Assembly: GCA_015698045.1 (NCBI GenBank)
Contig: BLAL01000194.1
Span: forward strand, 1,054,001 to 1,118,000
DNA length: 64,000 bases
From: Rhizophagus clarus
Taxonomy: Eukaryota; Glomeromycota; Glomeromycetes; Glomerales; Glomeraceae
Direction: 5' to 3'
The notes beneath the pieces are model-generated. The model searched no databases, was not told where the DNA came from, and saw only the letters and a program-made list of their open reading frames with translations. Both the position numbers and the translations under genes were made by a program. Position 1 is the stretch's first letter; every line of letters starts with the position of its first letter. This document shows positions 1 through 11,960 of this stretch, in pieces.

Positions 1-1161
1 GATGATCTTAGACTAGAAGAAATTGAAATTTGGGATTATTTAATTAAATGGGGAATTGAAAATACCGATTCTATTTTAAATGATGATTTAACTAAATGGA
101 CGTCAAAGGATTTTAGCGAACTTGAAGAAACTTTGCATAATTGTATTCCTTACATTCGATTTTCCCAAATGTCTCCTGAAGTATTTAATGAACTTAGAAA
201 ACAATATAAAAGTATTTTACCAGAAGATCTTGTTGATGATGTCCTAAAATATTTTACAGATCCTAATTCCAAACCTTTGTTAAAAAATTTACCGTTAAGA
301 GTATCAGTATATCCTTTTGACTCTAAAATAATTAATGCTCAAGGTGCGGCATTAATATCAAGTTGGATTGATAAGAAAAAAGGAATTCCTTATCGTTTAA
401 AAGATATACCTTTTGAATTTAAGCTTATTTATCGTGCTAGTCGAGAAGGATTTAATACCGAAAAATTTCATGAATGTTGTGATAATAAAGGACCAACTGT
501 TGTTATCATTAAAGTTCAAAATTCAGGCGAGATAATTGGCGGGTATAATCCGTTAGATTGGCGTAGTTTCAATAGTACGAAGAAAGAACCTTATATTGAT
601 CACGAATGTAAAACGTCAAATAGCTTTATATTCTCGTTGTCATCCAAATCAAATGGAATAATTCCTATATTGAGTAGAGTCACTTCTAAAAAAGAATCAA
701 TTATCTGGTGTAAAAAAAAAGGACCATGTTTTGGTTTACAAGATTTATGGATCCAGTATAATTCAAGAACTGGTAAAAGCAAACAAAGTTCTTATGAAAA
801 TAAAATTATTGATAATGAAACCTTTGAGATAAAAGAATATGAAGTGTTCCAGATTATTGATAAGAGATTTTCACCCCTTAAACTTGTTAAGAAAATATGT
901 AGTTTTACTGGGAGAATGGTTAAGGGACTATGTGCTTATACATGGGAAACGTTTGTGGTATTTTTTAAATATATGAAGCAAAGTATTATACTCTTAAAAG
1001 AATACTGTAGTGACGTTCATAAAGCTACATATAAGAAAGTGTTCGCGTGTTTAGGTTTTCTAGGTTGTTTGGCATTATTGGCAATTATCATATATGAGTT
1101 TATTATAGCTAGTTTGTTGACTAAATTTATTTTCCTTGCCTTTATTTTTGCTCTTAGGTAA
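1..1161 (+). CDS. BTB-BACK-TLDc protein, copy A (3' part only)
   Basis: The reading frame is open from the first base, so the gene begins before the window; 386 residues are visible. They start in the BACK-like helical region (EIEIWDYLIKWGIENTDS), which leads into a TLDc domain with the family's landmarks: the stretch around YPFDSKIINA, then PTVVIIKV, IIGGYNPLDW, and GPCFGLQDLW. TLDc domains are known in oxidation-resistance and V-ATPase-binding proteins, while BTB-BACK proteins often serve as cullin-3 adaptors. The substrate here is unknown. The last 40 or so residues form one or two hydrophobic segments, suggesting a membrane anchor, as in copy C but not in B, D or E. The protein is closely similar to the four copies downstream and lies in the same orientation. 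Confidence 0.9.
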   Translation, partial: DDLRLEEIEIWDYLIKWGIENTDSILNDDLTKWTSKDFSELEETLHNCIPYIRFSQMSPEVFNELRKQYKSILPEDLVDDVLKYFTDPNSKPLLKNLPLRVSVYPFDSKIINAQGAALISSWIDKKKGIPYRLKDIPFEFKLIYRASREGFNTEKFHECCDNKGPTVVIIKVQNSGEIIGGYNPLDWRSFNSTKKEPYIDHECKTSNSFIFSLSSKSNGIIPILSRVTSKKESIIWCKKKGPCFGLQDLWIQYNSRTGKSKQSSYENKIIDNETFEIKEYEVFQIIDKRFSPLKLVKKICSFTGRMVKGLCAYTWETFVVFFKYMKQSIILLKEYCSDVHKATYKKVFACLGFLGCLALLAIIIYEFIIASLLTKFIFLAFIFALR

Positions 1162-1943
1162 TTTGTGAATTAGAGAAATTTCATTTTCATCATTTACGGA
1201 GTATGGATTATATTACCCCAGTGAATAAATTTCTAGAACATCCAATTATTAGAAAATTATATTTATTTAAAGCAAAAGAAATATGTTTAACAAAATATCA
1301 TGAATTTACATATTGTACTTTTGTGAGTTTAATTTGTTTCAAATACATGTGGTTAATAAATTTTGAAAAATATAAAAGATAAAAATAATTTGAATAAATA
1401 TTTTATTGATACTTGAGTTCGGATCAGATACATTCTAGATCAAGTCTAAAAAAAGAAATTCATGCTTTGGTTCACTTAATAATAATGTTGATGAAAATAA
1501 ACTTTCCTTATTTAAATTATTATTATAGATATAATTCGTCAATCGTCATAGATTATTTACGTTATTTGCAATTTTCTGAACATTTTTCCGACAAGGAGGA
1601 CCTTTTCTGGACATTTTTAAAGACAATTTTCGGACAACTGTTTTTCTATTTGCAATAAATCTATCCTTTTTATCTTCTGTAGTGAAGCATTAAAAAAAAC
1701 ATAAGGATCACCTTCAATTTATTATTTTTTGATTGTGGATTTAAAATTTTATTCGGCTTTTGTTGTTTGTTATATCCAATTTATAATAATTAGTATAGAA
1801 AATATATATAGAATATTCATGCTAAAAATAGCAACCGAAGTTTCCAAATTTCATTGTATGAATTATTAGGATTTATAATTAAATTATTTCGCGAAATTTA
1901 GCGAATTAAAAAAAGTCGCTGCGTCTAAAGTTAAACAAATATG
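1162..1943. other. Intergenic, 3' flank of copy A
   Basis: No gene seen. About 50 bases near 1440-1490 match sequence near 8160-8210 (the flank after copy C), which supports duplication of whole gene-plus-flank units. A short frame at 1413-1658 has no recognisable content. Confidence 0.6.
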
Positions 1944-2015
1944 GTAACGGCGATATGCTATATACTGTATGTCCACAAAAGCAAAATGATTTACATTAAT
2001 TTTTATGATAAATAC
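1944..2015 (+). promoter_or_regulatory. Conserved upstream block of copy B
   Basis: The sequence ATGCTATATACTGTATGT followed by AAAATGATTTACATTAATTT is closely matched upstream of copy C and partly upstream of D and E, about 100-140 bases before each start codon. Conservation against a diverged background suggests a promoter core, though recent duplication alone could also explain it. Confidence 0.45.
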
Positions 2016-2055
2016 AGTATTCAGCATTTAAAAGATTTTTTTTTTTAAAAAAAAA

Positions 2056-3724
2056 ATGAATTACGAGCATACCCAAAATTTAGCAAACGATTTATCGAAT
2101 TTACTCAAGGATGATAGCAATTCTGACGTAAAAATCAGAGTTGGAAAAGAACAGAATATTAAAGAATTTAAGGCACATTCTATTATCTTGTCTTCTCGAT
2201 CAATTTATTTTCAAAAAGCATTTTCTGAACAATGGGCAAAAAAAGAAGATGGATTTTTTATTTCCAGTCAACCAAATATTTCTCCTAAAGTGTTTGAAAT
2301 TCTTAAGAAGTAAGTTACTAATTGATGACATTTGTAAAAATTTAATTAATTTTATTGCTGCATATAACTAAATTTATTATTATCTATTTTTTTTTTTTCG
2401 AATAATTATATATATAGCTATATTTATTTAGGAAAAATTTCTGTTGATAATAATGAAATTAGCCTTGTTGATATTTTAATTGCATCTGACGAGCTTGGAT
2501 TACTTGAACTTTATCAACAACTTGAAAAACGTTTGCTTGAAAATGAATCAGCTTGGAAACTCCCAAAGGATTTTATTACATTATGTCAACACGATCGTCT
2601 CTCTAGTTTATATCAAGTTGCAGTAGGGTTGGTGTGCAAAAATCCTAAATTTTTTTTTAAATCAAAAGAATTTTCAAACATGAAAGAGGAACATCTAATC
2701 CAGATTTTGAAACACGATGAAAATTGAAATTTGGGAGTATTTAATTGAATGGGGAATAAAAAATACTGCTTCTCTTTTAAATGATGATTTAACTGAATGG
2801 ACACCAACATATTTCACGGAACTAGAAAAAACTTTACATAATTGTATTCCTTACATTCGATTTTCCCAAATGTCTTTTAGAGTATTTAATGAACTTAGAA
2901 AACAATATAAAAATATTTTACCAGAAGATCTTGTTGAAGATGTTATACAATATTTTTCTGATCCTAATTCCAAACCTTTATTAAAAAATTTACCATTAAG
3001 AATATCAGTATATCCCTTTGACTCTAAGATAATTAATGCTAAAGATGCAGCAACAATAGCAAGCTGGATTGGTAAAAAAGAAGGAATCCCTTATCGTTTA
3101 AAAGACATTCCTTTTAAATTTAAGCTTATTTATCGTGCTAGCCGGGAAGGATTTAATGCTAATAAATTTCATGAATGTTGTGACAATAAGGGACCAACTG
3201 TTGTTATCATTAAAGTTCGAAATTCAGGAGAGATAATTGGTGGGTATAATCCGTTAGATTGGCGTAGTATTAAGATGACAAAAGATAAGAAGAGTAAAAG
3301 AGTAATATCAAGACCTTATATTGATCATAAACGTAAAACGTCAAATAGCTTTATATTTTCATTATTATCATCAACAAATGGAGTAATTCCCAAGTTAAGC
3401 AGAGTCACTTCTAAAAAAGAAGCAATCATCTGGTGTGAAAACAAAGGACCGTGCTTCGGGTTACATGATTTATGGATTCCGAGTAGTTATTCACAATCAA
3501 GATCTGGTACGAATACACAAAAATCCTATGAGAAAAAAGTTATTGATAGAGAAACCTTTGATATAGAAGATTATGAAGTATTCCAAATTATTGATAAGAG
3601 TTACTCTCCTCTTAACATTATTAAGAGAACATTTAATTTTAGTGTGAGAATGTACAAGAAAATGGAAAAAATGGATAAGAAGAAAATGGGCATGCGTAGT
3701 AAAGAAGGATTCATATTTTCCTAA
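2056..3724 (+). pseudogene. BTB-BACK-TLDc, copy B, frameshifted
   Basis: Exon 1 is 2056-2309 (BTB domain), followed by a GTAAGT...TAG intron 2310-2417 at the site used by all copies. Exon 2 begins at 2418 and reads through the end of the BTB and into the BACK region. At about 2718, compared with copies A, C, D and E, 14 bases coding for part of the DLKLEE stretch are missing. The frame then meets TGA at 2725-2727. The remaining TLDc coding sequence is intact in another frame from an ATG at 2717 to 3724. As it stands the gene would give a truncated BTB protein of roughly 190 residues. A separate internal start for the TLDc part is possible but unsupported. A sequencing or assembly error cannot be excluded. 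The tail is short and charged, with no membrane segment. Confidence 0.8.
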
Positions 3725-4994
3725 TTTATTTGTTGATTGGTTAATATCTTATCATGTGATTTAATTGATGTCGAGTCGCATTTCATGCGTTTATGGACTA
3801 TTAACAATAAGTCAAGCATTTTTTTCTCATAACAATATTTTAAATAATTTTAGACATATATTTTAATAAATAAACTTCTATTATTTTGTATTATTTCATA
3901 ACATAATTCCTCAATAATTTAATTAGAACTTTTTTTAAAACTGTGATTTGTCTTTTCGCAAAGTTATACTTTATAATACACGATAAATGTTATACTAATT
4001 ATTATAAGATAAAGATTTGCAACGCTTTGCACAAATATACGACAGCTCTAATCGAGTGAAAGTACATTTATGATATATAACACGATAATGACTGTTTTTA
4101 TATTGATTCTCTTCTAAAAGGAGCGGCGGTGTGAAAACAACTTTGATTTACAATATTCTGAATCCAGTAGCTCTTCATTTAATATAATATTATTGTTGAT
4201 AAAAGTAACCGACAGCGTTCTTACGAAAGAAAATATCAAACAAGGAATAAAAGAATATAAAATGTTTCACATCATTAGTAAATACAATTTAATCATAAAT
4301 TAAATTTACTTGAACTATTTTTTATTTATGAATTATTTTTCTTTACAATAAGTGAGCTGTTGTCGATGTTCGGGTGAAATTTATTGTAGATTTGGCACGA
4401 AAGCGACTACTTTATGGTATAAAACAATATATAAATAAAATCCAGTTGGTCATAACGTGTCAAAATACGAAATGAGGTTAACATTTTCACGAAATTTTTT
4501 ATGTATTAACTAAATTAATGGTAATTACTTTGTATTATCATAATTATTACTCTTATCAGCGAGGGCGAGTCGACGAGTCGTCGATTAGAACAATAACTGG
4601 GAATTTCCGGTAATTCTATAAGGGCGTGCAACTTTATCTTTTACAGAAGAAATTCGGTATATTATAATATACAGACGATTTCAATAAGTATGAAACAGAA
4701 TGCGACTTCAAATCGGAAATGATTTAAATGAGAGGAAATTCAAAATATTTAGATAATTATCTTTCAAACACTGTGGTACCATTCTCGCCACTCCGTTGAT
4801 TATAACTTAAACAGGTTAATTAACTTGCTTAACTTGGTTAGGTTTAGGTCATTGATTCATTGGAAAAGCCAAAAAATGATGATTGAGTTTTTGGCTACAA
4901 TATAACCGTAATAAGTAACTGATATTATCATAAGGTGAAAATTTTTACTTTTTATGCGTTAATTTAACTTTTTAGAGAAGGATCTCTCCCCAAC
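3725..4994. other. Intergenic between copies B and C
   Basis: No intact gene. It holds one TLDc relic near 4200 (listed separately) and otherwise AT-rich unique-looking sequence. Confidence 0.6.
4196..4300 (+). pseudogene. Short TLDc C-terminal relic
   Basis: Translation across frames gives KSNRQRSYERK and then EYKMFHIISKY. These align with the conserved end of the TLDc region in the neighbouring genes (SKQKSYEK ... EYEVFQIID), with the middle shortened and a stop codon present. It is read as a leftover of an older array member. Confidence 0.5.
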
Positions 4995-5085
4995 ATATAC
5001 GATCACGCCAATATACTATATATGCATATATACAAAGAAAATTTGACTAAAATGATTTACATTTAATTTTCGTTTATCATAAATA
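4995..5085 (+). promoter_or_regulatory. Conserved upstream block of copy C
   Basis: GATCACGCCAATATACTATA followed by an AAAATGATTTACATTTAAT stretch, about 140 to 60 bases before the start codon. Copies B, D and E have similar blocks in the same place. An A-rich leader follows directly up to the ATG. Confidence 0.45.
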
Positions 5086-5140
5086 TCCGAAAAAGATTAT
5101 TTCTTTCAAAAAATAAATAATAATAATAATAATAAAAAAT

Positions 5141-6850
5141 ATGGAATATGAGCTCACTCAAAATTTATCTAATGATTTATCAAATTTACTTAAAGATACC
5201 AGTAATTGTGATGTAAAAATTAGAGCTGGAAAAGAGCCAAATACTAAAGAATTTAAGGCTCATTCTCTTATTTTATCTTCCCGATCAATTTACTTTAAAA
5301 AAGCATTTTCCGAACATTGGGCAAGAAAAGAAGATGGATTTTTTATTTCTAATCAACCTAATATTTCTCCTACAGTATTTGAAATTCTTTTAAAGTAAGT
5401 TTTATATCTTAAATGATATTTATGAATCTATCTACGATATAAATTAATCATAAACATATATAACATATGTAGCCATATCTATTCGGGGACGTTTTCTATT
5501 GGGAATAACGAAAGTCTTGTTGATGTTTTAATTGCATCCGACGAACTTGAATTACTTGAAATCTATCAACGTCTCGAAAAACAGTTGCTTGAAAATGAAT
5601 CGAATTGGAAATTTCCAAAAGATTTTATTACACTTTGTCAATTTCGTCAAGATGATCGTTTCAGAAATTTATATCAAGTTGCAATAGATTTAGTGTGTAG
5701 AAAACCTCATCTTATTTTTAAATCGGAAGAATTCTTAGAAATGGAAGAAGATCATCTAATCGAGATTTTGAAACGTGATGATCTTAAACTAGAAGAAATT
5801 GAAATTTGGGATTATTTAATTAAATGGGGAATTAAAAATACTGATTCTATTAATAATTCAACTAGATGGACTTCAATTGATTTCACAGAACTAGAAAAAA
5901 CTCTGCATAATTGTATTCCTTATATTCGATTTTCCCAAATGCCTCCTAACGTATTTAATATAGTTAAAAAACAATATAATAATATTCTACCAAAAGATCT
6001 TGTTGATGATGTTCTTCAATATTATTCAGATCCTAATTCCAAACCTTTATTGAAAAATTTACCTTTAAGAGTAACAGTATATCCTTTTGAGTCAAAAATA
6101 ATTAATGCTAAAGATGCAGCATTGATATCAAGTTGGATTGATAAGAAAGAAGGAATACCTTATCATTTAAAAGATATACCTTTTAGATTCATGCTTATTT
6201 ATCGTGCTACTCTTGAAGAATTTAGATATTTTCATCTCAGATGTGATAATAAGGGACCAACTGTCGTTGTCATTAAAGTTCGGAATTCAGGAGAAATAAT
6301 TGGCGGATATAATCCGTTAGATTGGCGTAGTACTAAATTAGGTAATGAAAACATGCCATCTAATAATAGTGATTTTTATAATAATCATAAACGTGAAACA
6401 TCAAATAGTTTTATATTTTCATTATTTTCATTAACAAATGGGATTATTCCCGTATTAAGTCGTGTCTCTTCTAAAAAAGAAGCAATTATTTGGTGTAAAG
6501 ACGAAGGACCATGTTTTGGTTTACAAGATTTATGGATCCAAAGTAATTCAAGATCTGGCAGAAGTAAACAAAAATCTTATGAAAAGGAAATTATTGATAG
6601 AGAAACCTTTGAGATAGAGGAATATGAAGTATTTCAAATTATTGATACGAGATTCTCTTATTATGAATTTATTAAGAGAATATTTTATGAAGGTAAAATT
6701 ATACTTAAATATCTGCTAGGTTTTCTATTTGGTTTGGCATTATTAATTTTATCCATATACGGATTTCTTGAGGCTAATATTATAATTAAAGTTGCTGTTA
6801 TTCTACTAATTTATTTTACTATCACGTTTATTATTTATATTTCCAAATAA
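5141..6850 (+). CDS. BTB-BACK-TLDc protein, copy C
   Basis: Two exons, 5141-5394 and 5473-6850, joined by a 78-nt GTAAGT...TAG intron with phase 2, give 543 residues. The order is BTB/POZ (about 20-110, with FKAHSLILSSRSIYFKKAF and the LLNHIYSGTF join), BACK (about 120-230), TLDc (about 290-480), and a C-terminal pair of hydrophobic stretches (LGFLFGLALLILSIYGFL and a second one of about 20 residues) that probably anchor it in a membrane. The ATG was chosen because MEYELTQNL matches the start of copies B, D and E. BTB-BACK proteins commonly act as ubiquitin-ligase adaptors, and TLDc domains are linked to V-ATPase and oxidative-stress functions. No specific role can be assigned. This is the best-preserved full-length membrane-tailed copy. 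Confidence 0.92.
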
Positions 6851-8597
6851 GACAAAATATTATTAGAAAATTAGAAAAATACATATATGTATACTGTATT
6901 TACATTAGAAATAATAAAATTTTTAATATCCTGGTGATAGATTTTGCAATTTGAGAATGTTTTTACTAAAATGTTCAATTTAACGTGATACTCATAGTAA
7001 AATCTTGTTAAATACGTCTCAAATCATGATTTATGAGTTTACGATAACTTTGGAGATTTTTTATTTTAGATACACGACTTTTATCAAAAGACAAGTACCG
7101 CAAAAACGAAATGGGATTAGTATGTTATATATTTCAACTTTTTGTAGTTTACACAATAAAGAATTATATAAACTATATTCCGTCGAAATCGTCATATGTT
7201 TTAAATCATTTGACTTAGTTCCGAATTTTTATTTCTCGAATTGAAAGGTATGTCATACGCGTCTGTCGGAATATTTGACGGTCAGGTTTCAACTTTTGGA
7301 AAAATGAGCTTTCAGGATTATGATTTTTGGAATCGTTAACATCGTGTGATGGTCAAAATTTGTATCACGGCAGATCCGCGTCTGCATTTTAGGATAACAT
7401 CAAGACATCGAAAAACAAAAATCTTGCGAAATGAATTAATTAATAGAAAAACATTTGAAATTGAAGAATATAAACTGAAGTATTTTCAAATCATCGATAA
7501 TTCACTGGGATTAGAAAATATTTATTTTTGTTTAGAATTATCGGTATTTATATACAGTATCATACACAAGTCTATTACAGCTGGTCTGTATATTAGAATG
7601 TGGGTTGCTCTCTTTATTTACATTTTATTTATTTAAGCCTATTGGGTGCATATAAGTTGTATAGTAGTAAGAATATACTCCCTACAAGAAAAAACATTGC
7701 AGGTAGGATGATCTTGTCCTGCGCCAATCGCCGCTAACGAGGTTAGTCTTCCTTTTGGTTTTAATTATCGTTGATAATGAAATACTGTGTACTAGGTAGT
7801 AACATAATCTTTTATTCCTAAGATTTTATAATATTGCTCTAAATCGTTGAGCTATTTAAAAAATAATTATTAATTAAAGCAAAAAGAAACATAAATAAAG
7901 AATTATTATGAACTTAAATATTGATTTCTTTTTTTTTTTTTTTTATTTTTAGATATACGTATCAACCAAAAAATTTTGATAATTGTAATTAGAGATGAAA
8001 TTAATTTCTCAAAGAGGTTTTCATTTAAAAAGCTATATCTTTTTTTAGCAAAAAAAAAAATATCATAGAATATATATTCAACATGTATTTTTATTAATAC
8101 TTGAGTCTTTATAAAATCGAGATCAAATCTTAATTTTGTAAATGACAAATTCTATATTAAGTCTAAAAGAAGAAATCCATACTTTGGCTCGTTTAATCAT
8201 GACGTTGAAACGGCGTTTTATTAGAAGTGACTCTAAGTTTTGAAGGATAAGTATTTGGAGATACTGTACTTCAAATAGAGTTAGTTCACTTGAAAAAAAA
8301 ATTTAATGTATTATTTAATAGGTATGAGATAATAGCAGAAGTTTGACCGTTTAACTGCACAAACTAAGATAATTTTTGGCCGAAAATGAACTTTTAGCTG
8401 CTAACTTCAGTTGATGAAACTGTTTAAACTACATTTTCGAATTTGAATAAAAAGTTACATGCATGTTAGTATAATTATTAGCCACAGTGAGAAAACACGT
8501 CTGTAGAATCTAGAATTAATTACGTAATTCATTAGTAATTTATTGGAATATCACTAATTTAGATTTTTACTTGAAGAATTCCCGTTCTAAAAAAAGG
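6851..8597. other. Intergenic between copies C and D
   Basis: Contains the relic at 7346-7640. Around 8160-8280 it has short blocks matching the flanks of copies A (near 1440) and D (near 11455). Nothing else that looks coding. Confidence 0.6.
7346..7640 (+). pseudogene. TLDc C-terminal relic
   Basis: A short frame encodes NELINRKTFEIEEYKLKYFQIIDN, clearly the conserved KEIIDRETFEIEEYEVFQIID end of the neighbouring TLDc proteins with a small insertion. It is followed by a hydrophobic tail like those of copies A and C. The upstream TLDc and BTB parts are absent, so it is probably a fragment left by unequal recombination. Confidence 0.6.
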
Positions 8598-8690
8598 TTG
8601 ATCCCGCCAATCCCGCCAGTATACTATATATACATGCGCACACACATATATATAGCAAAAAATTTTTTTTTTTTTAAATACGATACCTAA
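8598..8690 (+). promoter_or_regulatory. Conserved upstream block of copy D
   Basis: GATCCCGCCAATCCCGCCAG then TATACTATATATACATG, with a following T-run and AAATACGATACCTAACTGA shared with copy E. It lies about 135 to 45 bases before the ATG. Confidence 0.45.
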
Positions 8691-8733
8691 CTGATAATTG
8701 TTAATTGAAAAAAATAATAATGAAAACAAAAAT

Positions 8734-10914
8734 ATGGATTACGAGCTTTATCAAAATTTAGCCAATGATCTAACACATTTACTTAAAGATACTAACAATT
8801 GTGATGTAAAAATTAGAGTTGGAAAAGAACAAAATATTAAAGAATTTATGGCACATTCTTATATTTTATCTTCTCGATCAATTTATTTTAAAAAAGCATT
8901 TTCTGAACAATGGGCAAGGAAAGAAGATGGATTTTTTATTTCCAATCAACCTAACATTTCTCCTATGGTATTTGAAATTCTTATAAAGTAAGTTTATTTC
9001 AATGATATTTATAAAAAAAAAAAAAATTTAATAAATTCATTACTGAACAAAAACACATTTGTTATTTGTTTTATATATAAATACAGATGGTGGCCAAAAT
9101 TATCGGGACACTTGTGAGTATCTCGTCATCCAGTGATCCAAAATTGATAAATAAAGACTCATTGGATTCAACTCATCACGAGGGATCGAATGGTGGCCAG
9201 CTTGTATCTCTAGCCTCAATAGATCACGAGATAATTGCCAAAACGTCCAAAACATGTTTTTAAATATATCTCCGCATCCATCGATCCTGGAGTTATGATC
9301 TGTCCGCTATCAGATGCGCCTCAATGAGACAGTTCAAATGAGTATTTGATAGTCAAATTTGAATCACTGGTTGGCGAGATATCGTCATAAACGTATTCTA
9401 GCCAGAATTTTTAATTTAGGAAAAATTAGACGTTTTATGCTAGATGTATGGACTAATCACCATTCGACTCGTTTTGATGCGATGTACCCAATGAGCCTTT
9501 GTTTGTCAAATTTGGATCACTGGATGATGAGATAATCACGTGGCCCAATAATTTTGGCCACCATCTGTAAATATAACCGTATATTTTTAGTTATATTTAT
9601 TCGGGAACATTTTCCATTAATAATAATAAAATTAATCTTGTTGATATTTTAATTGCATCTGATGAACTTGAATTACTTGAAATTTATCGACAACTTGAAA
9701 AACGTTTACTTGAAGATGAATTACTTTGGAAATTTCCAAAAGATTTTATTACACTTTATCAATATCATGATCATTTCACTAATTTATATGAAATTGTATT
9801 AGAATTTGTATGTAGAAATCCAAAATTAATTTTTGATTCAAAAGAATTTTTGGAAATTGAAGAAGATTGTCTAATTCATCTTTTAAAATGTGATAATCTT
9901 AAGCTAGAAGAAATTGAAATTTGGGATTATTTAATTAAATGGGGAATTAAAAATACTGATTCTATTTCAAATGAAAATTTAACTAAATGGACGCAAATGG
10001 ATTTCATTGAACTAGAAAAAACTTTACATAATTGTATCCCTTACATTCGATTTTCCCAAATGTTTCCTGAAGTATTTAATATAATTAGAAAACAATATAA
10101 AAGTATTTTACCGGAAGGTCTTGTTGATGATATTCTACAATATTTTTCAGATCCTAATTCCAAACCTTCACTAAAAAACTTACCATTAAGAGTATCGGTA
10201 TATCCTCTTGATTCTAAAATAATTAACGCAAAAGACGTAGCAATAATAACAAGCTGGATTGATAAGAAAAAAGAAATTCCTTATCGTATAAAAGATATTC
10301 CTTTTAAATTTGAACTTATTTATCGTGCTAGTACTGAAAGATTTAGCTCTTATAAATTTCATGAATATTGTGATAATAAAGGACCGACTGTTGTTATTAT
10401 TAAAGTTCGAAATTCAGGAGAGATAATTGGTGGATATAATCCGTTAGATTGGCGTAGTATTAAATCATCAAATGATAGAAATCAATCATATCACAAATTT
10501 GAATTTTATTTTGACCATAAATGTAAAACGTCAGATAGCTTTATATTTTCATTGACAAATAGAGTAATTCCCGTATTAAGTCGAGTTTCCTCTAAAGAAG
10601 AGGCAATCATTTGGTGCAGAAACAGAGGACCTTGCTTTGGTTTACAAGATTTGTGGGTCCATCAGAGTAGTTTAGAACGTGGTAGAAGCAAACAAAATTC
10701 TTATGAAAAGAAAATTATTAATAAAGAAACCTTTGAGATGGAAGAATATGAAGTATTTCAAATTATCGATGAGAGGCACTTTCTCATTAGACTAATTGAA
10801 ACACTATTTAATTTTATTTGGGAGATGATTAAGGAAATGTTTAATTCAGATTTTAAGAGAGAAGTTAGGAGGGCTACAAGAAGGGTTAGGAAAGAAAAAA
10901 ATTATGTTCGTTAA
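8734..10914 (+). CDS. BTB-BACK-TLDc protein, copy D
   Basis: Exons 8734-8987 and 9591-10914 give 525 residues. The intron (8988-9590) starts GTAAGT and ends TTTTTAG at the same phase-2 position as in the other copies. It is about 600 nt long instead of 80-110 because a 484-bp inverted-repeat element is inserted. BTB, BACK and TLDc domains are all intact (PTVVIIKV, IIGGYNPLDW, GPCFGLQDLW). The tail is strongly basic (FKREVRRATRRVRKEKNYVR) with no membrane segment, unlike copies A and C. The ATG at 8734 is chosen because MDYELYQNL aligns with the other copies; the frame extends upstream only to a TTG. Confidence 0.9.
9084..9567. mobile_element. 484-bp nonautonomous inverted-repeat element (Tc1/mariner-like ends)
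   Basis: It begins CAGATGGTGGCCAAAATTAT and ends with the inverse ATAATTTTGGCCACCATCTG, flanked on both sides by TA, the target duplication typical of Tc1/mariner. The inverted similarity continues imperfectly for roughly 100 bases inward (for example CATCCAGTGATCCAAA on both arms). A further direct degenerate copy of the sub-terminal block lies near the middle (GTCAAATTTGAATCACTGG near 9352). It has no transposase frame. It lies entirely within the intron of copy D, and the GT and AG splice sites are outside it. Confidence 0.8.
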
Positions 10915-10924
10915 GGTTTTAGAT

Positions 10925-11059
10925 CAGTGCATTGAATTGGAACTTTGTATAATTGTATTTCTTACGCTTAAAGTATTAGGAGACAATATAAAAAGAATTT
11001 TGGACAATAATATTTTCAGATCATAATACCAAATCTTTATTAAAAAATTTGTATCTGCA
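10925..11059 (+). pseudogene. BTB-TLDc relic after copy D
   Basis: The DNA matches the start of the TLDc region of the neighbouring genes (ACTTTGTATAATTGTATTTC, then a block corresponding to SDPNSKPLLKNL), with internal deletions and no open frame. Confidence 0.55.
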
Positions 11060-11189
11060 CAATTAGAACTCGATATAACGGACATAACGTTCATTGATAT
11101 AACGATTTTTATATGTTCAAATATAGATATAAAATCGCTTTGTCACGAAATTCGTTATATCACATATTCATTATACCGAGTTCTAACTG
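11060..11189. mobile_element. 130-bp inverted-repeat element (MITE)
   Basis: The left end CAATTAGAACTCGATATAAC mirrors the right end, which in reverse complement reads CAGTTAGAACTCGGTATAAT. TA follows the right end; the left has CA. Similar ends occur near 44915, 54140-54200 and 56685-56705, so it is a dispersed family. Confidence 0.65.
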
Positions 11190-11855
11190 TATACCCCCTT
11201 TTTTAACCTATAAAAAATATTCAGATTCAACAAAGACATATTTAGCTTTGCCCCTTATACATTATTAGTAAAGTAATACTATAAATTCTTAATCGGAATC
11301 TTTATATATTTAGATGAAAAAATCACAATTTGCCCTGAGTTTGAAATTATTACTACTGCATTAACAGCATAATAAATATGTCCTGAGAGGTGTCAAAACA
11401 CGGACAATCAACAACTGAATCCAATTTGTAATTTTACTAGAAATGACATAGGATAAAAGAATTGAATATTTGGAGATACTTAAAATAGAGCTCAAAACAT
11501 TTTAATACATTCAATATGTATTTTCTCCTTAGTTCCATGAACGACAACCAAGCTTTGACCGGTTGACCATGCAAATCGGGCAAGTTTTTGGGTTAACAAA
11601 TATTTCGAAAAAAGGCTAGCACGATTATTATAGCCACAATGAGAATAAAAAAAAAACGCCCGATGAAGTTTGGAACTGAATTTCCATAATTGTATATGTA
11701 ATTTATTATTATTATCAGGATATCACCAATTCAGGTTAAAGTCTCATTTATGCTATACGATATAATAGGTGGATATAAAAAAAGTTTCTCATGATTTTAT
11801 AGCGAATTTACTAAAAAAAAAAAAAAATAGCATTAATCAATGAAAGAATTATTAC
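11190..11855. other. Intergenic between copies D and E
   Basis: No gene. It contains flank blocks shared with other array intervals, such as GAATATTTGGAGATACTT near 11463 and a TTTGACCGGTTGACC block near 11555 that resembles 8342. Confidence 0.55.
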
Positions 11856-11930
11856 ATATGATCACGCATATAATATGTACAAAAAAAGCAAATGATTTTT
11901 TTTTAAATACGGTACCTGACTGACAAATTG
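11856..11930 (+). promoter_or_regulatory. Conserved upstream block of copy E
   Basis: ATATGATCACGCATATAATA, then GCAAATGATTTT and TTTTAAATACGGTACCTGAC, the last nearly identical to the block before copy D. It lies about 100 to 30 bases before the ATG. Confidence 0.45.
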
Positions 11931-11960
11931 TTGATTCAAAAAAAAACAACAACAAAAAAC

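Noticed and set aside
1413..1658. 81-codon frame after copy A
   Set aside because: No homology to the array proteins and it lies in duplicated non-coding flank.
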